Source of the DNA: Miniphocaeibacter massiliensis
GTDB taxonomy: Bacteria; Bacillota; Clostridia; Tissierellales; Peptoniphilaceae
Length of the DNA: 64,000 bases
Reading direction: 5' to 3'
Assembly: GCF_900232905.1 (NCBI RefSeq)
Contig: NZ_OCTQ01000005.1
Coordinates: forward strand, 1-64,000
Both the position numbers and the translations under genes were made by a program. Shown in pieces: positions 1 to 7,294 of this stretch. The notes under the pieces are model-generated. The model worked only from the letters and a program-made list of their open reading frames with translations, made no database searches and had not been told where the DNA came from. The number at the start of each line of letters is the position of its first letter. Position 1 is the first letter of the stretch.

Positions 1-9
1 GGGCTTCAT

Positions 10-123
10 AGGGTGAAGATAGCGAAAGGGATACACCTGTACCCATCTCGAACACAGAAGTTAAGCCTTTCTACGCTGATGGTACTATGATGGCGACGTC
101 ATGGGAGAGTAGGTATTCGCCCA
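10..123 (+). rRNA. rrf: 5S ribosomal RNA
   Basis: The sequence has the typical 5S layout: closing helix I forms between bases 11-17 and 116-122, the central block GAACACAGAAGTTAAGC is the conserved loop B/helix III region, and GGGAGAGTAGG is the conserved 3' part. It is followed directly by a strong terminator, so it is the last gene of an rRNA operon whose 16S/23S genes would lie upstream of the window. Ends are accurate to a few bases only. Confidence 0.95.
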
Positions 124-129
124 ACAATT

Positions 130-166
130 AAGTTCCCTGTACGATGATCGTATGGGGAATTTTTTA
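130..166 (+). terminator. Rho-independent terminator of the rRNA operon
   Basis: Long stem (AGTTCCCTGTACGAT with ATCGTATGGGGAATT, with GU pairs) followed directly by a T run, right behind the 5S gene. Confidence 0.85.
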
Positions 167-194
167 TTGCATAAAATTATTAGAAGTATATACA

Positions 195-233
195 CAAAAA
201 AACAAAGAGTTCTCTTTTACCCTTTGTTTTTAT
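195..233. terminator. Terminator-like hairpin
   Basis: AAAACAAAG pairs with CTTTGTTTT, with A/T runs on both sides, so it could act in either direction. From here to about 369 I see no gene, only AT-rich sequence that could be the decayed 3' flank of the pseudogene to the right. Confidence 0.4.
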
Positions 234-369
234 TTAAATTTTATTTTAGCTGTATAACATTATATCCATTTATTATCTATCCAGTGTTGAGTATCTTTTG
301 AAGGTATGCTTTCTTTTTTCAATACTTGTTTATGTAATATTTTACTTATGTAGAAATATAATCTAACTT

Positions 370-945
370 TTATATTTTTGTGTATTTTAGTTTTTGTATT
401 TTATTCTTTATATTATTTCTACGCTTTAGACTTATTTTATCCCATTTTACTCCTTCTATTAAACCAAATCCTAATATTTTTATTCTTGAAACTCCAAGCC
501 ATGTAGGGCTAGTTTTAACATCTTTTTGAGCTGATTTATTTGGTGCACCTATACTTTGAATCAATATGATGGCAGTTTTATTAAACATTTTTTTATTTGG
601 TCTATGAACCATCTAGTTATAAGCTAAATTATCAAGCAAAGATTTTACTTGTGCAGGAGCACGTAAAACATAAACAGGATATGCAAATATAATTAAATCA
701 GATTCTAACATTTTGTTCCATATTGGTTGAACAAATTTACGTGGGAACACAGAAGTTCACTTTTATCAAAACATATTTTACAGCCATTACAAAAATATGG
801 TAAATCTCTAGGAAGATAAAATTCAGTTATACTGTGTTCAGAGGTAAAGTTTTCCATTAGTAATTTTTTGATTTTATAAGTACATCCAATCACTTTAGTA
901 CCAGTGATAAGATTATATTCATATAAACTACTTTTAATTTTTTGT
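370..945 (-). pseudogene. Decayed flavodoxin-fold NAD(P)H oxidoreductase
   Basis: Reading the minus strand, three blocks of one protein can be joined: an N-terminal block with the FCNGCKICF cysteine motif (frame of 705-893), a middle block VQPIWNKMLESDLIIFAYPV (about 613-750), and a C-terminal block starting MVHRPNKKMFNK (370-612). Block one passes to block two through a frameshift near 745-752. Block two passes to block three across a single in-frame TAG at about 612-615 (...LAYN-stop-MVHRPN), most simply a TGG-to-TAG change. The 5' end (about 893-945) is also damaged: a start-like KVVYMNI stretch is out of frame. The content matches NAD(P)H-dependent FMN-type oxidoreductases of about 190-200 aa, which bind FMN in a flavodoxin fold. 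With at least two lesions it is almost certainly non-functional. Confidence 0.8.
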
Positions 946-952
946 ATACATA

Positions 953-977
953 AAAAGCTAGGATAGCCCCAGCTTTA
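953..977 (-). terminator. Terminator of the MgtC-like gene
   Basis: On the minus strand AAGCTGGG pairs with CCTAGCTT (one GU), followed by TTTTTA. It lies directly behind the stop codon at 978. Confidence 0.7.
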
Positions 978-1652
978 TTACATTCTTATATTTTTTATTC
1001 CATCAATTTCTTTTAATTTATCATACATACTCCATTTATCGAAATTTTCAGGGTATGTTATTAGTACCTCTATATCTGTTTCACTCATATTTATTTTTTC
1101 TGATTCCAAATATACAATATGTATATTTAATTTTTCTAAGTACTGAATTAGATTTTCTAAGTTAAATAGTTTATTTGTTGTTGTTAAGTGAACTCTTTCT
1201 TCGTTAGAGAAGTTAAATTTGTATTTTAGTTTTCCTAGTGACCATTGGAGGATAACTACAAGTAAAGTACCTGCTATTCCAAGTAGTATCATACCTGTAC
1301 CTATTGTCATTGCAATTATTGCAGTTGCCCAAACACCTGCCGCTGTTGTTAATCCACTTATATTATTATCTCTTCTAACGAATATTATTCCTGCACCGAT
1401 AAAACCTATTCCGGAAACTACTTGGGCTGCTATTCTAGTAGGGTCTACACTGTTATATTCTTGGAATCCATATTCAGATAAAATCATACAAAGACAAGAT
1501 CCAAGAGCTACAACTCCATGGGTTCTTGTTCCAGCGTCTTTATTTTTTGTTTCTCTTTCCATTCCTATAATAAATCCACAGATTATTGCAATAATTAACC
1601 TAATAATATAAATTAAGTCGCTATTGTATACAAAATCTATAAAATCTCCCAT
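978..1652 (-). CDS. MgtC/SapB family membrane protein
   Basis: About 224 aa. The N-terminal half holds four to five hydrophobic segments (roughly 10-30, 46-60, 76-95, 103-140) with the family signatures GMERETKNKDAGTRTHG and GIGFIGAGIIF. The C-terminal 75 residues form a soluble domain resembling the ACT-like tail of many MgtC proteins. The family is linked to Mg2+ homeostasis and growth at low magnesium, partly by modulating other membrane proteins; it is not itself a proven transporter. I chose the ATG at 1652 over a GTG three codons earlier because AAAGGG lies 8 bases before the ATG but abuts the GTG. It is a single gene, divergent from the SH3 gene, with its own terminator. Confidence 0.85.
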   Translation of the reverse strand: MGDFIDFVYNSDLIYIIRLIIAIICGFIIGMERETKNKDAGTRTHGVVALGSCLCMILSEYGFQEYNSVDPTRIAAQVVSGIGFIGAGIIFVRRDNNISGLTTAAGVWATAIIAMTIGTGMILLGIAGTLLVVILQWSLGKLKYKFNFSNEERVHLTTTNKLFNLENLIQYLEKLNIHIVYLESEKINMSETDIEVLITYPENFDKWSMYDKLKEIDGIKNIRM

Positions 1653-1794
1653 ATAATCCACCCTTTCAGTAAATATATTTTTAGTATATACTTAAAAGCT
1701 ATAAAAGTACAAATTTTATTAAAGTAATTATTTTTAAAATATGTTAAGATACAGTATAATAAATAGTAAGGTAATTTAAGAATGGGGAAACATA

Positions 1795-2304
1795 ATGAAA
1801 GATAACATGAAAGACAATCAAAATACTGATAAAATAGATATGTCTGAGATTAATCTTAGATACAGAGAAGAAGAAGCTAAAAAAAAGGAGCCAAGCCAAG
1901 AAAAGGAAGTTAAGAAAAAAACAAATGTAACTCCTATTATGGTTTTTGTCGTAACTATATTAATAGCTTTGGTAATTGGATTAGCGTACATTACTATTGC
2001 AAATAATAAAGATTTGAATAACAAACTAAAGCAATTAATGAAAACTACGGAAGAAACAAAACCAGAAGAAACAGAACCTCCTACAGAAGAAACAACAGAA
2101 AGTACAAAAGAGTTACAAGAATCTGAAAAGAAAACTGGTAAGCTTATTCAAGATTTGAACTTTAGATCTGGTCCAGGATATGATTATGATGTAATAGGAA
2201 CTATACCTGCAGGAACAGAGGTAACAGGTTATAAAGATAGAGGATGGTTGAAAATTGAGTACAATGGACAAACAGGATATATTGGTCCTCAATATTTAGA
2301 ATAG
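1795..2304 (+). CDS. Membrane-anchored SH3-domain protein
   Basis: 169 aa. Residues 1-43 are highly charged and probably cytoplasmic, 46-66 form one membrane helix, about 78-112 are a Thr/Glu/Pro-rich linker, and 114-169 form a bacterial SH3 (SH3b) domain with the usual LNFRSGPGYDYDVIGTIPAG core. Bacterial SH3 domains outside the membrane usually bind cell-wall peptides, so a wall-binding or anchoring role is likely. No catalytic domain is attached. GGGGAAA lies before the ATG; an in-frame ATG at 1807 is a weaker alternative. Confidence 0.8.
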   Translation: MKDNMKDNQNTDKIDMSEINLRYREEEAKKKEPSQEKEVKKKTNVTPIMVFVVTILIALVIGLAYITIANNKDLNNKLKQLMKTTEETKPEETEPPTEETTESTKELQESEKKTGKLIQDLNFRSGPGYDYDVIGTIPAGTEVTGYKDRGWLKIEYNGQTGYIGPQYLE

Positions 2305-2310
2305 TATTTA

Positions 2311-2337
2311 AAAAGTGGCAATTAGCCACTTTTTTTA
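2311..2337 (+). terminator. Rho-independent terminator
   Basis: AAAAGTGGC-AATTA-GCCACTTTTTTT directly behind the SH3 gene. Confidence 0.85.
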
Positions 2338-2419
2338 TTGAAATTATTTGTGATATTTGCAACTGATATATTTTTAGAAGTATTGTATTATTTTATTAAA
2401 GATAAGTTAGGAGGAAAAT

Positions 2420-2701
2420 ATGTTAGGTACAGTTAAAAGTGAAATAGGAGTTATTTTTGAGAAAGACAAATATAAAGTTGTAAGAAAATCAGGTAAAGCT
2501 GGAGATACTATTCCAAAGCATAGTCATGAAGGTGAAGAAATAGTATTTTCTGTTATATGTGGAAAAGTTGAAGTAGAATTAGCAGGTAAAGAAAAATATG
2601 AATTAAATTGTTGTGATGTCCTAAATTTTGATGGAACAAACAGTATTTCTGCTAAGTTTATTGAAGATTCAGAAGTAGTAATAACTTTAATTAAAAAATA
2701 A
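2420..2701 (+). CDS. Small cupin-domain protein
   Basis: 93 aa, a single beta-barrel cupin. The first cupin motif is visible as IPKHSHEGEEIVFSVICG (two His and one Glu as potential metal ligands) and the second is degenerate (LNFDGTNSISA, no His). The protein may bind a metal or a small ligand; no substrate can be named. A strong RBS (TTAGGAGGAAAAT) precedes the ATG, and the gene stands alone between two terminators. Confidence 0.75.
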   Translation: MLGTVKSEIGVIFEKDKYKVVRKSGKAGDTIPKHSHEGEEIVFSVICGKVEVELAGKEKYELNCCDVLNFDGTNSISAKFIEDSEVVITLIKK

Positions 2702-2706
2702 TATTA

Positions 2707-2735
2707 AAGAGCATCTAGTATAGGTGCTCTTTTCT
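2707..2735 (+). terminator. Rho-independent terminator
   Basis: AGAGCATC-TAGTATA-GGTGCTCT followed by TTTT, directly behind the cupin gene. Confidence 0.75.
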
Positions 2736-2750
2736 ATTGCTTTTATACAC

Positions 2751-2779
2751 TTGACAAGTAAACTTGTCGAGTATATAAT
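2751..2779 (+). promoter_or_regulatory. Promoter with overlapping palindromic operator
   Basis: TTGACA (2751-2756), a 17-bp spacer and TATAAT (2774-2779) form a near-consensus sigma-A promoter. The -35 box is part of the inverted repeat TTGACAAG-TAAA-CTTGTCGA (2751-2770). A repressor bound there would block RNA polymerase. The obvious candidate is the XRE protein encoded as the second gene of this transcript, giving autorepression. Confidence 0.75.
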
Positions 2780-2816
2780 TAAATTGCAAAGATAACTTGG
2801 CACAAGGAGGAAGAAG

Positions 2817-3146
2817 ATGAATAAAGAAAAAATATTAGAAAAAAGTAGAAAAGAAAGAAATACAGAATATGAAGAAAAAGTTTATCAAAAAGGTTATGGG
2901 TATGGAATAGCTTTAACATTAGTGCTTTGTTTAATTTTTATGCTTAGTAAAATAATAGTTTCAGATATACGAGGATTAAAAGAAGTACTTCCATTTTTCG
3001 ATATAGTTATTATAGGAGCTACTATAAGTTCATTTAATAGTTTATATTTATATAGTAAGTTAAAGGATAAAAAATTTCTATTTCTAGGATTATTTTTAAT
3101 ACCATTTATTATTGCTTTTACTTACAAGTATATAATTACAATTTAA
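2817..3146 (+). CDS. Small membrane protein, DUF6442-like
   Basis: 109 aa: a charged N-terminus (MNKEKILEKSRKERN) and then three hydrophobic segments (about 29-47, 58-76, 84-106). The start and topology recall the DUF6442 family of small Firmicute membrane proteins, which typically sit next to a small XRE repressor as here; the family assignment is from memory. GGAGGAAG lies before the ATG. It is the first gene of a two-gene operon (8-bp gap) driven by the palindrome-containing promoter. Function unknown. Confidence 0.7.
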   Translation: MNKEKILEKSRKERNTEYEEKVYQKGYGYGIALTLVLCLIFMLSKIIVSDIRGLKEVLPFFDIVIIGATISSFNSLYLYSKLKDKKFLFLGLFLIPFIIAFTYKYIITI

Positions 3147-3154
3147 GGTTAAAT

Positions 3155-3367
3155 ATGAGAAATGAAGAACTTATTTTAAAAAATAGACTAAAAGAAGCAA
3201 GAGTTGAAAAGAAATTGTCCCAAAGAGAATTGTCAGAACTTGTAGGAGTTTCTAGAAATACAATTAGCTCAATAGAAACAGGACAATTCAATCCTACGGC
3301 AAAACTTGCTTTGGTACTTTGCATAGCTTTAGATAAAAAATTTGAAGAATTGTTTTACTTTGATTAG
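3155..3367 (+). CDS. XRE-family transcriptional regulator (short)
   Basis: 70 aa, almost only a helix-turn-helix. Residues about 8-60 form the five-helix Cro/CI-type domain with LSQRELSELVGVSRNTISSIE as helices 2-3, and the tail FEELFYFD is typical of YozG-like stand-alone repressors. It follows the small membrane protein by 8 bp and probably controls the shared promoter through the TTGACAAG/CTTGTCGA palindrome. No effector domain is present, so any signal would come through the membrane partner or through protein level. Confidence 0.85.
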   Translation: MRNEELILKNRLKEARVEKKLSQRELSELVGVSRNTISSIETGQFNPTAKLALVLCIALDKKFEELFYFD

Positions 3368-3394
3368 AGTGCTAAAAATGGCACTCTTTTTTTA
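3366..3394 (+). terminator. Rho-independent terminator
   Basis: AGAGTGC-TAAAAATG-GCACTCT followed by a run of T; overlaps the stop codon of the XRE gene. Confidence 0.8.
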
Positions 3395-3435
3395 TGTTAG
3401 AATTATATATAATATATAAACTATGAGGAAGTGAA

Positions 3436-4737
3436 ATGATAAAAAAGCATAAGAAATTAATTTTAGGTATTATTATAATTTTAATAGCTGTAATAGCAGG
3501 GGTATTTTATTTTTTAGGAGATAATAGCAATTATAAATTTAAAGAAATAGAGCCTATTTCAGAACTTACAAAAGAAGACTACATAGAGGATTTTGAATAT
3601 GCCTTTAATACTTTAAAAAATTATTATCCATTCTTTGAAGTAAATAAAGAAGTTAATGGAATAGATTGGGTAGGAAATTATGAAAAATATAAAGAAAAAA
3701 TAGAAAATGTTAATACTGATACAGAATTTTATGTTGCTATGGGTGAAATATTAGAGGATTTAAATAACGGACATACTCATATGATACCAGAAGAAATGGG
3801 AATAGATATTGCTTATATTTATTCATCTTATCCTAGGTTAGACTGGAGGTCAAATATATTTAACCTTTTTAAAGAAAGTAATGTACAAGCTAGGTATAAT
3901 ATTACAAATGAAACTTTTGGAAAATTTAAGGAAAAACAAAATAAAGAGTACGATACTACAGAAGAAGAAAACCTTAGTATGGGAATATTAAATGGTGACA
4001 TTGGATATATTGGTATAAAGTCTATGGCAACTCCAAATGAAGAAAGTAAGAAATTTTTAAAAGACAAAGAAAATTTAGAGAAGTTTTTAATAAAAAACGA
4101 AAAATCTAAAGCTTTAATAATAGATATTAGAAATAATGGAGGAGGAGCTTCTAGGTATTGGTCAGATTTTATACTGCCTATGGTTATAGACAAAGAATAC
4201 TTAAATCCTGAATATAGCTTTTTTAAAAGTGGAGATTTATTAAACAAGGCTATATTTAATAGTGGGGCTAAAAAGATAGATTATGATAAACTTGAAGATT
4301 TTCCTAAAAAAACTTTAGATATAGTTAAAAAGTTTGATAAATTTTCTAAATGGGAAGATACAGTAGAGCCAAATGAAAATTCAATTAAATTTAAAGGCAA
4401 TATTTACTTATTAGTTAACAAAAAAGTATATAGTTCTTCTGAAAAACTAGCAACTTTTTCTAAAGAGTCTGGTTTTGCGACGTTAATTGGAGAACAAACT
4501 GGTGGAGATGGAATAGGTTCAGACCCCATGGTAATAGCACTTCCGAAAACAGGATATCTTTTAAGGTTTCCTAAACAGCTTGGAGTTACAGGTAAGGGAA
4601 GTATTAATGAAAAAGACAAAACTTTACCAGACTATAAAATAGAAGACTCTAATAAAAAATTAGAAATTAAGAATGGAAAAGTAGATATAAACGGGGATAA
4701 AGTTTTAGAGAAAGTAATAGACTTAGAAAAGAAATAA
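3436..4737 (+). CDS. S41 family peptidase
   Basis: 433 aa. Residues 8-28 form an N-terminal membrane anchor or uncleaved signal, so the enzyme acts outside the membrane. The C-terminal half carries the tail-specific-protease core: IIDIRNNGGGASRYW, then VYSSSE around residues 331-336 with the probable catalytic Ser333, and IGEQTGGDGIGSDP as the strand/oxyanion region. There is no PDZ domain, which places it with the shorter retinol-binding-protein-like S41 enzymes rather than CtpA. It is a single gene with GAGGAAG before the ATG; the substrate is unknown. Confidence 0.85.
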   Translation: MIKKHKKLILGIIIILIAVIAGVFYFLGDNSNYKFKEIEPISELTKEDYIEDFEYAFNTLKNYYPFFEVNKEVNGIDWVGNYEKYKEKIENVNTDTEFYVAMGEILEDLNNGHTHMIPEEMGIDIAYIYSSYPRLDWRSNIFNLFKESNVQARYNITNETFGKFKEKQNKEYDTTEEENLSMGILNGDIGYIGIKSMATPNEESKKFLKDKENLEKFLIKNEKSKALIIDIRNNGGGASRYWSDFILPMVIDKEYLNPEYSFFKSGDLLNKAIFNSGAKKIDYDKLEDFPKKTLDIVKKFDKFSKWEDTVEPNENSIKFKGNIYLLVNKKVYSSSEKLATFSKESGFATLIGEQTGGDGIGSDPMVIALPKTGYLLRFPKQLGVTGKGSINEKDKTLPDYKIEDSNKKLEIKNGKVDINGDKVLEKVIDLEKK

Positions 4738-4802
4738 TAATTTAGAGATTTAAATATTTAAAATAAATTGAACTATTAGCATTATAAAATTTATGATATA
4801 GA

Positions 4803-4836
4803 AAAACAACCTTAAAATAACTAAGGTTGTTTTATT
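4803..4836. terminator. Bidirectional terminator
   Basis: ACAACCTTA-AAATAAC-TAAGGTTGT flanked by A and T runs, between the convergent S41 and HAD genes. Confidence 0.75.
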
Positions 4837-5475
4837 TTAAATTATTTTAAGTGGTAAATTTAATATATCTTTAGGAGTTTTTAAATGAAAATCTACATTG
4901 TTAAATACAATAGATTCTAAAGCTCCCCACTTAGCTAGCCCAAAAGATATACCACACGCTTTTGCACTTTTCATATCGTATAGTGAATCTCCAATATAGA
5001 TAGTTTCTTCTATATTTGCACCTAAATCATCAATAGCTTTTTGTATTGGTTCAGGGTTTGGTTTGTGAAGTTTTGTATCAGAAGCAGTTACTTGAATTTT
5101 AAAGTGGTGATTAAGTTTAAAAATATCAAACTCATTTTTCATTTCTTCTTTAGTTTTTGAAGTAACAACACCTAAAGTAATGTTTCTAGAATTTAAAGCT
5201 TGAAGCACTTCAGTAATTTGAGGGAAAATAGTTGCGTGTTTAGAAAATAATAGAACATTTTCACTCCATTTTTCTAAAAGGTAATTTAGTTCTCTTTTAT
5301 TTTTAGTAAATTTTTCTAGAGCTTCTCTTCCGGGTATTCCTAAAATATAATTTAATTCTTTTATTGAAACAGATAATTCTTTTTCTTCTAATAGAGTTTT
5401 TTGCAGAGATTTAGTCATTACATATTCTGTATCAATAATAGTTCCATCTATATCGAATAATATTGTTTTAAACAT
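4837..5475 (-). CDS. HAD superfamily hydrolase (phosphatase)
   Basis: 212 aa, HAD subfamily IA. Motif I is FDIDGT (nucleophile Asp8, acid/base Asp10), motif II is VVTSKT near residue 105, motif III the Lys of HKPNPEP near 135, and motif IV GDSLYDMKSAKACG. An alpha-helical cap lies between motifs I and II. It resembles phosphoglycolate phosphatase/PpaX-type enzymes, but the substrate cannot be read from the sequence. GGAGAAAC precedes the ATG. Confidence 0.85.
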   Translation of the reverse strand: MFKTILFDIDGTIIDTEYVMTKSLQKTLLEEKELSVSIKELNYILGIPGREALEKFTKNKRELNYLLEKWSENVLLFSKHATIFPQITEVLQALNSRNITLGVVTSKTKEEMKNEFDIFKLNHHFKIQVTASDTKLHKPNPEPIQKAIDDLGANIEETIYIGDSLYDMKSAKACGISFGLAKWGALESIVFNNVDFHLKTPKDILNLPLKII

Positions 5476-5606
5476 AGAGTTTCTCCTATAAATGAATTAT
5501 TTTTAAGTATAAATAGGTTAATCTTTATTTAAAAATACACTAAAATTAAGAAAATGTAAAATTGAAAAATATAAGCAAGATTTAATATTACTTGACAAGG
5601 AAACGT

Positions 5607-6107
5607 ATGTTAGCTAAAATAGAACAAAGAGAACGAATGATAGCTAAATTTCAAATAAAGGAGCTTAAAATGAAATTATACTTTGGAAATAGAGATACAT
5701 TAATTAGTAGTATTATTTTAATAATAAATACTTGTTATATGTTATGGGGATATATAAATAGATTTAAGATTAATAGGTGGGGTATTGCAATAATTTTATT
5801 TTTGTTAATAAATGGATTGTTTTGGTACTTTGCAAATATTAGAGATTTATACAGTAATTCAATAGTCCATGCAATAGACAAAAGTGTAGATAATGGACTA
5901 TTTTCTGTTGGTAGTATTCAATCGATAGTATTTTGGATAGGAATGATTGCTATTTGGATATTAGGGATAATTTCAATTTTTAAAGTTGAGTATCGTCAAA
6001 GTATTTTTACTATTATGATTTTTATTGGATTTATTCAAATATCTTTTATTGAAATTTCAAGAATTATATTATTTTTTTCATCACCTAATTATTTTGATTA
6101 TTTATAA
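5607..6107 (+). CDS. Four-helix membrane protein, unknown
   Basis: 166 aa from the ATG at 5607, chosen because AAGGA lies 6 bases upstream; an upstream in-frame TTG (5592) has no RBS. A basic N-terminus (MLAKIEQRERMIAKFQ) is followed by four hydrophobic segments. I do not recognise the family. It stands first in an apparent operon with a TetR regulator (14-bp gap) and a flavodoxin, suggesting a TetR-controlled small membrane function. Confidence 0.7.
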   Translation: MLAKIEQRERMIAKFQIKELKMKLYFGNRDTLISSIILIINTCYMLWGYINRFKINRWGIAIILFLLINGLFWYFANIRDLYSNSIVHAIDKSVDNGLFSVGSIQSIVFWIGMIAIWILGIISIFKVEYRQSIFTIMIFIGFIQISFIEISRIILFFSSPNYFDYL

Positions 6108-6121
6108 GAAAGAGGAAAATT

Positions 6122-6754
6122 ATGACGAAAAGAAATACTAAAGAAATTATTTTAATTGAATCATTAAATTTATTTGCAAGGAAAGGCTATGATGGTGTAA
6201 GCGTTAGAGATATTGCAGGAAAAGTAGGAATTAAACAAAGTTCACTGTATAAACATTACAAAAACAAACAAGATATTTTTGACAATATAGTTTTAAAAAT
6301 GGAGGAAAAATTTAATGATATATCTAAAACATTAGAATTACCAGAGGGGGATATTAATGAGATTGCTAGGAAATATGGCGGAAGTGGAATAGATATATTA
6401 AAAAAAATTAGTAGAAATATATTTGTATATTATTTAAAAGATAGTTATGCTTCTAAATTTAGGAAAATGCTTAATATAGAAAAATATAAAAATAAGGATA
6501 TAGAACAAATTTATAGGAAAGTTTATATTGATATACCAATATCTTATCAAAAAGAATTATTTAATGAAATGATATTTCAGGGATTTATGAAAGACTTTGA
6601 TTCAAAAATCATGGCTTTACAATTTTATGCACCTATTTTTACCTTATTAAATAAATATGACGGTATAGTTGAGAAAGAAGATGAAGCATTAACCATATTA
6701 GATAAGCACATAGAACAATTTGATAAACTTTATAGAAAGGAAAAAATAAATTGA
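6122..6754 (+). CDS. TetR/AcrR family transcriptional regulator
   Basis: 210 aa. Residues about 5-50 form the TetR helix-turn-helix (IILIESLNLFARKGYDGVSV, recognition helix KQSSLYKHYKNK). The C-terminal 150 residues form the usual all-helical ligand domain and are not diagnostic. GAAAGAGGAAAATT precedes the ATG. Its stop codon overlaps the TTG start of the flavodoxin gene, so the two are translationally coupled; it probably represses this operon until an unknown ligand binds. Confidence 0.88.
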   Translation: MTKRNTKEIILIESLNLFARKGYDGVSVRDIAGKVGIKQSSLYKHYKNKQDIFDNIVLKMEEKFNDISKTLELPEGDINEIARKYGGSGIDILKKISRNIFVYYLKDSYASKFRKMLNIEKYKNKDIEQIYRKVYIDIPISYQKELFNEMIFQGFMKDFDSKIMALQFYAPIFTLLNKYDGIVEKEDEALTILDKHIEQFDKLYRKEKIN

Positions 6755-7248
6755 AAACTATTATTGTATATGGAACTAAATACGGTTGTACTAAAAAATG
6801 TGCGGAAATATTAACGGGTTATTTAGAGGGAGATATTGATATTGTTCGTATAAAGAATGAAAAAATTGATTTAGAAAAATATGATAATGTTATTATTGGC
6901 GGGTCTGTTTATATGGGAAAGATTCAAAAAGAAATTATGAGGTTTTGTAAAAAATATAAAGGAAAATTAATGAATAAGAAAGTTGGAATATTTATATCTT
7001 GTTATACTTCGAATGATGAAGAAGGATTTATGGAATCACTATTTTCAAAAGAGTTGTTAGAGCATGCTTGCATAGTAACAACAGTAGGTGGCGAAATGGA
7101 TTATGATAAAATGAATTTTGTATATAGAAAAATGTTTCAGTCATTAAAAAAGATAGACGGATTTAATGAAGAATTTAAAGAACCAGAACTTAGAATACTA
7201 GATATTAAGAAAGTAGCAAAAGCAATAAATAAAAGAGCATCTAAATAA
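6751..7248 (+). CDS. Flavodoxin-domain protein (HemG/protoporphyrinogen-oxidase-like)
   Basis: 165 aa, TTG start overlapping the preceding stop as TTGA. The FMN-binding loop is near the N-terminus (IIVYGTKYGCTKKCAEIL), followed by DNVIIGGSVYMGKIQKEI and VGIFISCYTSN, which matches the Flavodoxin_5 group that includes HemG. In heme-less Firmicutes such proteins are stand-alone FMN oxidoreductases of unknown electron partner. Its coupling to a TetR gene suggests induction by a small redox-active or toxic compound. Confidence 0.8.
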   Translation: MKTIIVYGTKYGCTKKCAEILTGYLEGDIDIVRIKNEKIDLEKYDNVIIGGSVYMGKIQKEIMRFCKKYKGKLMNKKVGIFISCYTSNDEEGFMESLFSKELLEHACIVTTVGGEMDYDKMNFVYRKMFQSLKKIDGFNEEFKEPELRILDIKKVAKAINKRASK

Positions 7249-7262
7249 ATACTCTTTTATTT
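7231..7262 (+). terminator. Weak terminator
   Basis: AAAAGAG pairs with CTCTTTT around an AT loop; overlaps the end of the flavodoxin gene. Confidence 0.4.
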
Positions 7263-7294
7263 ATACAAATTTTACCATTGTAGAACTAAGTTTA

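Noticed and set aside
1219-1611. Plus-strand ORF of 130 codons opposite the MgtC-like gene
   Set aside because: Antisense shadow of a clear family member.
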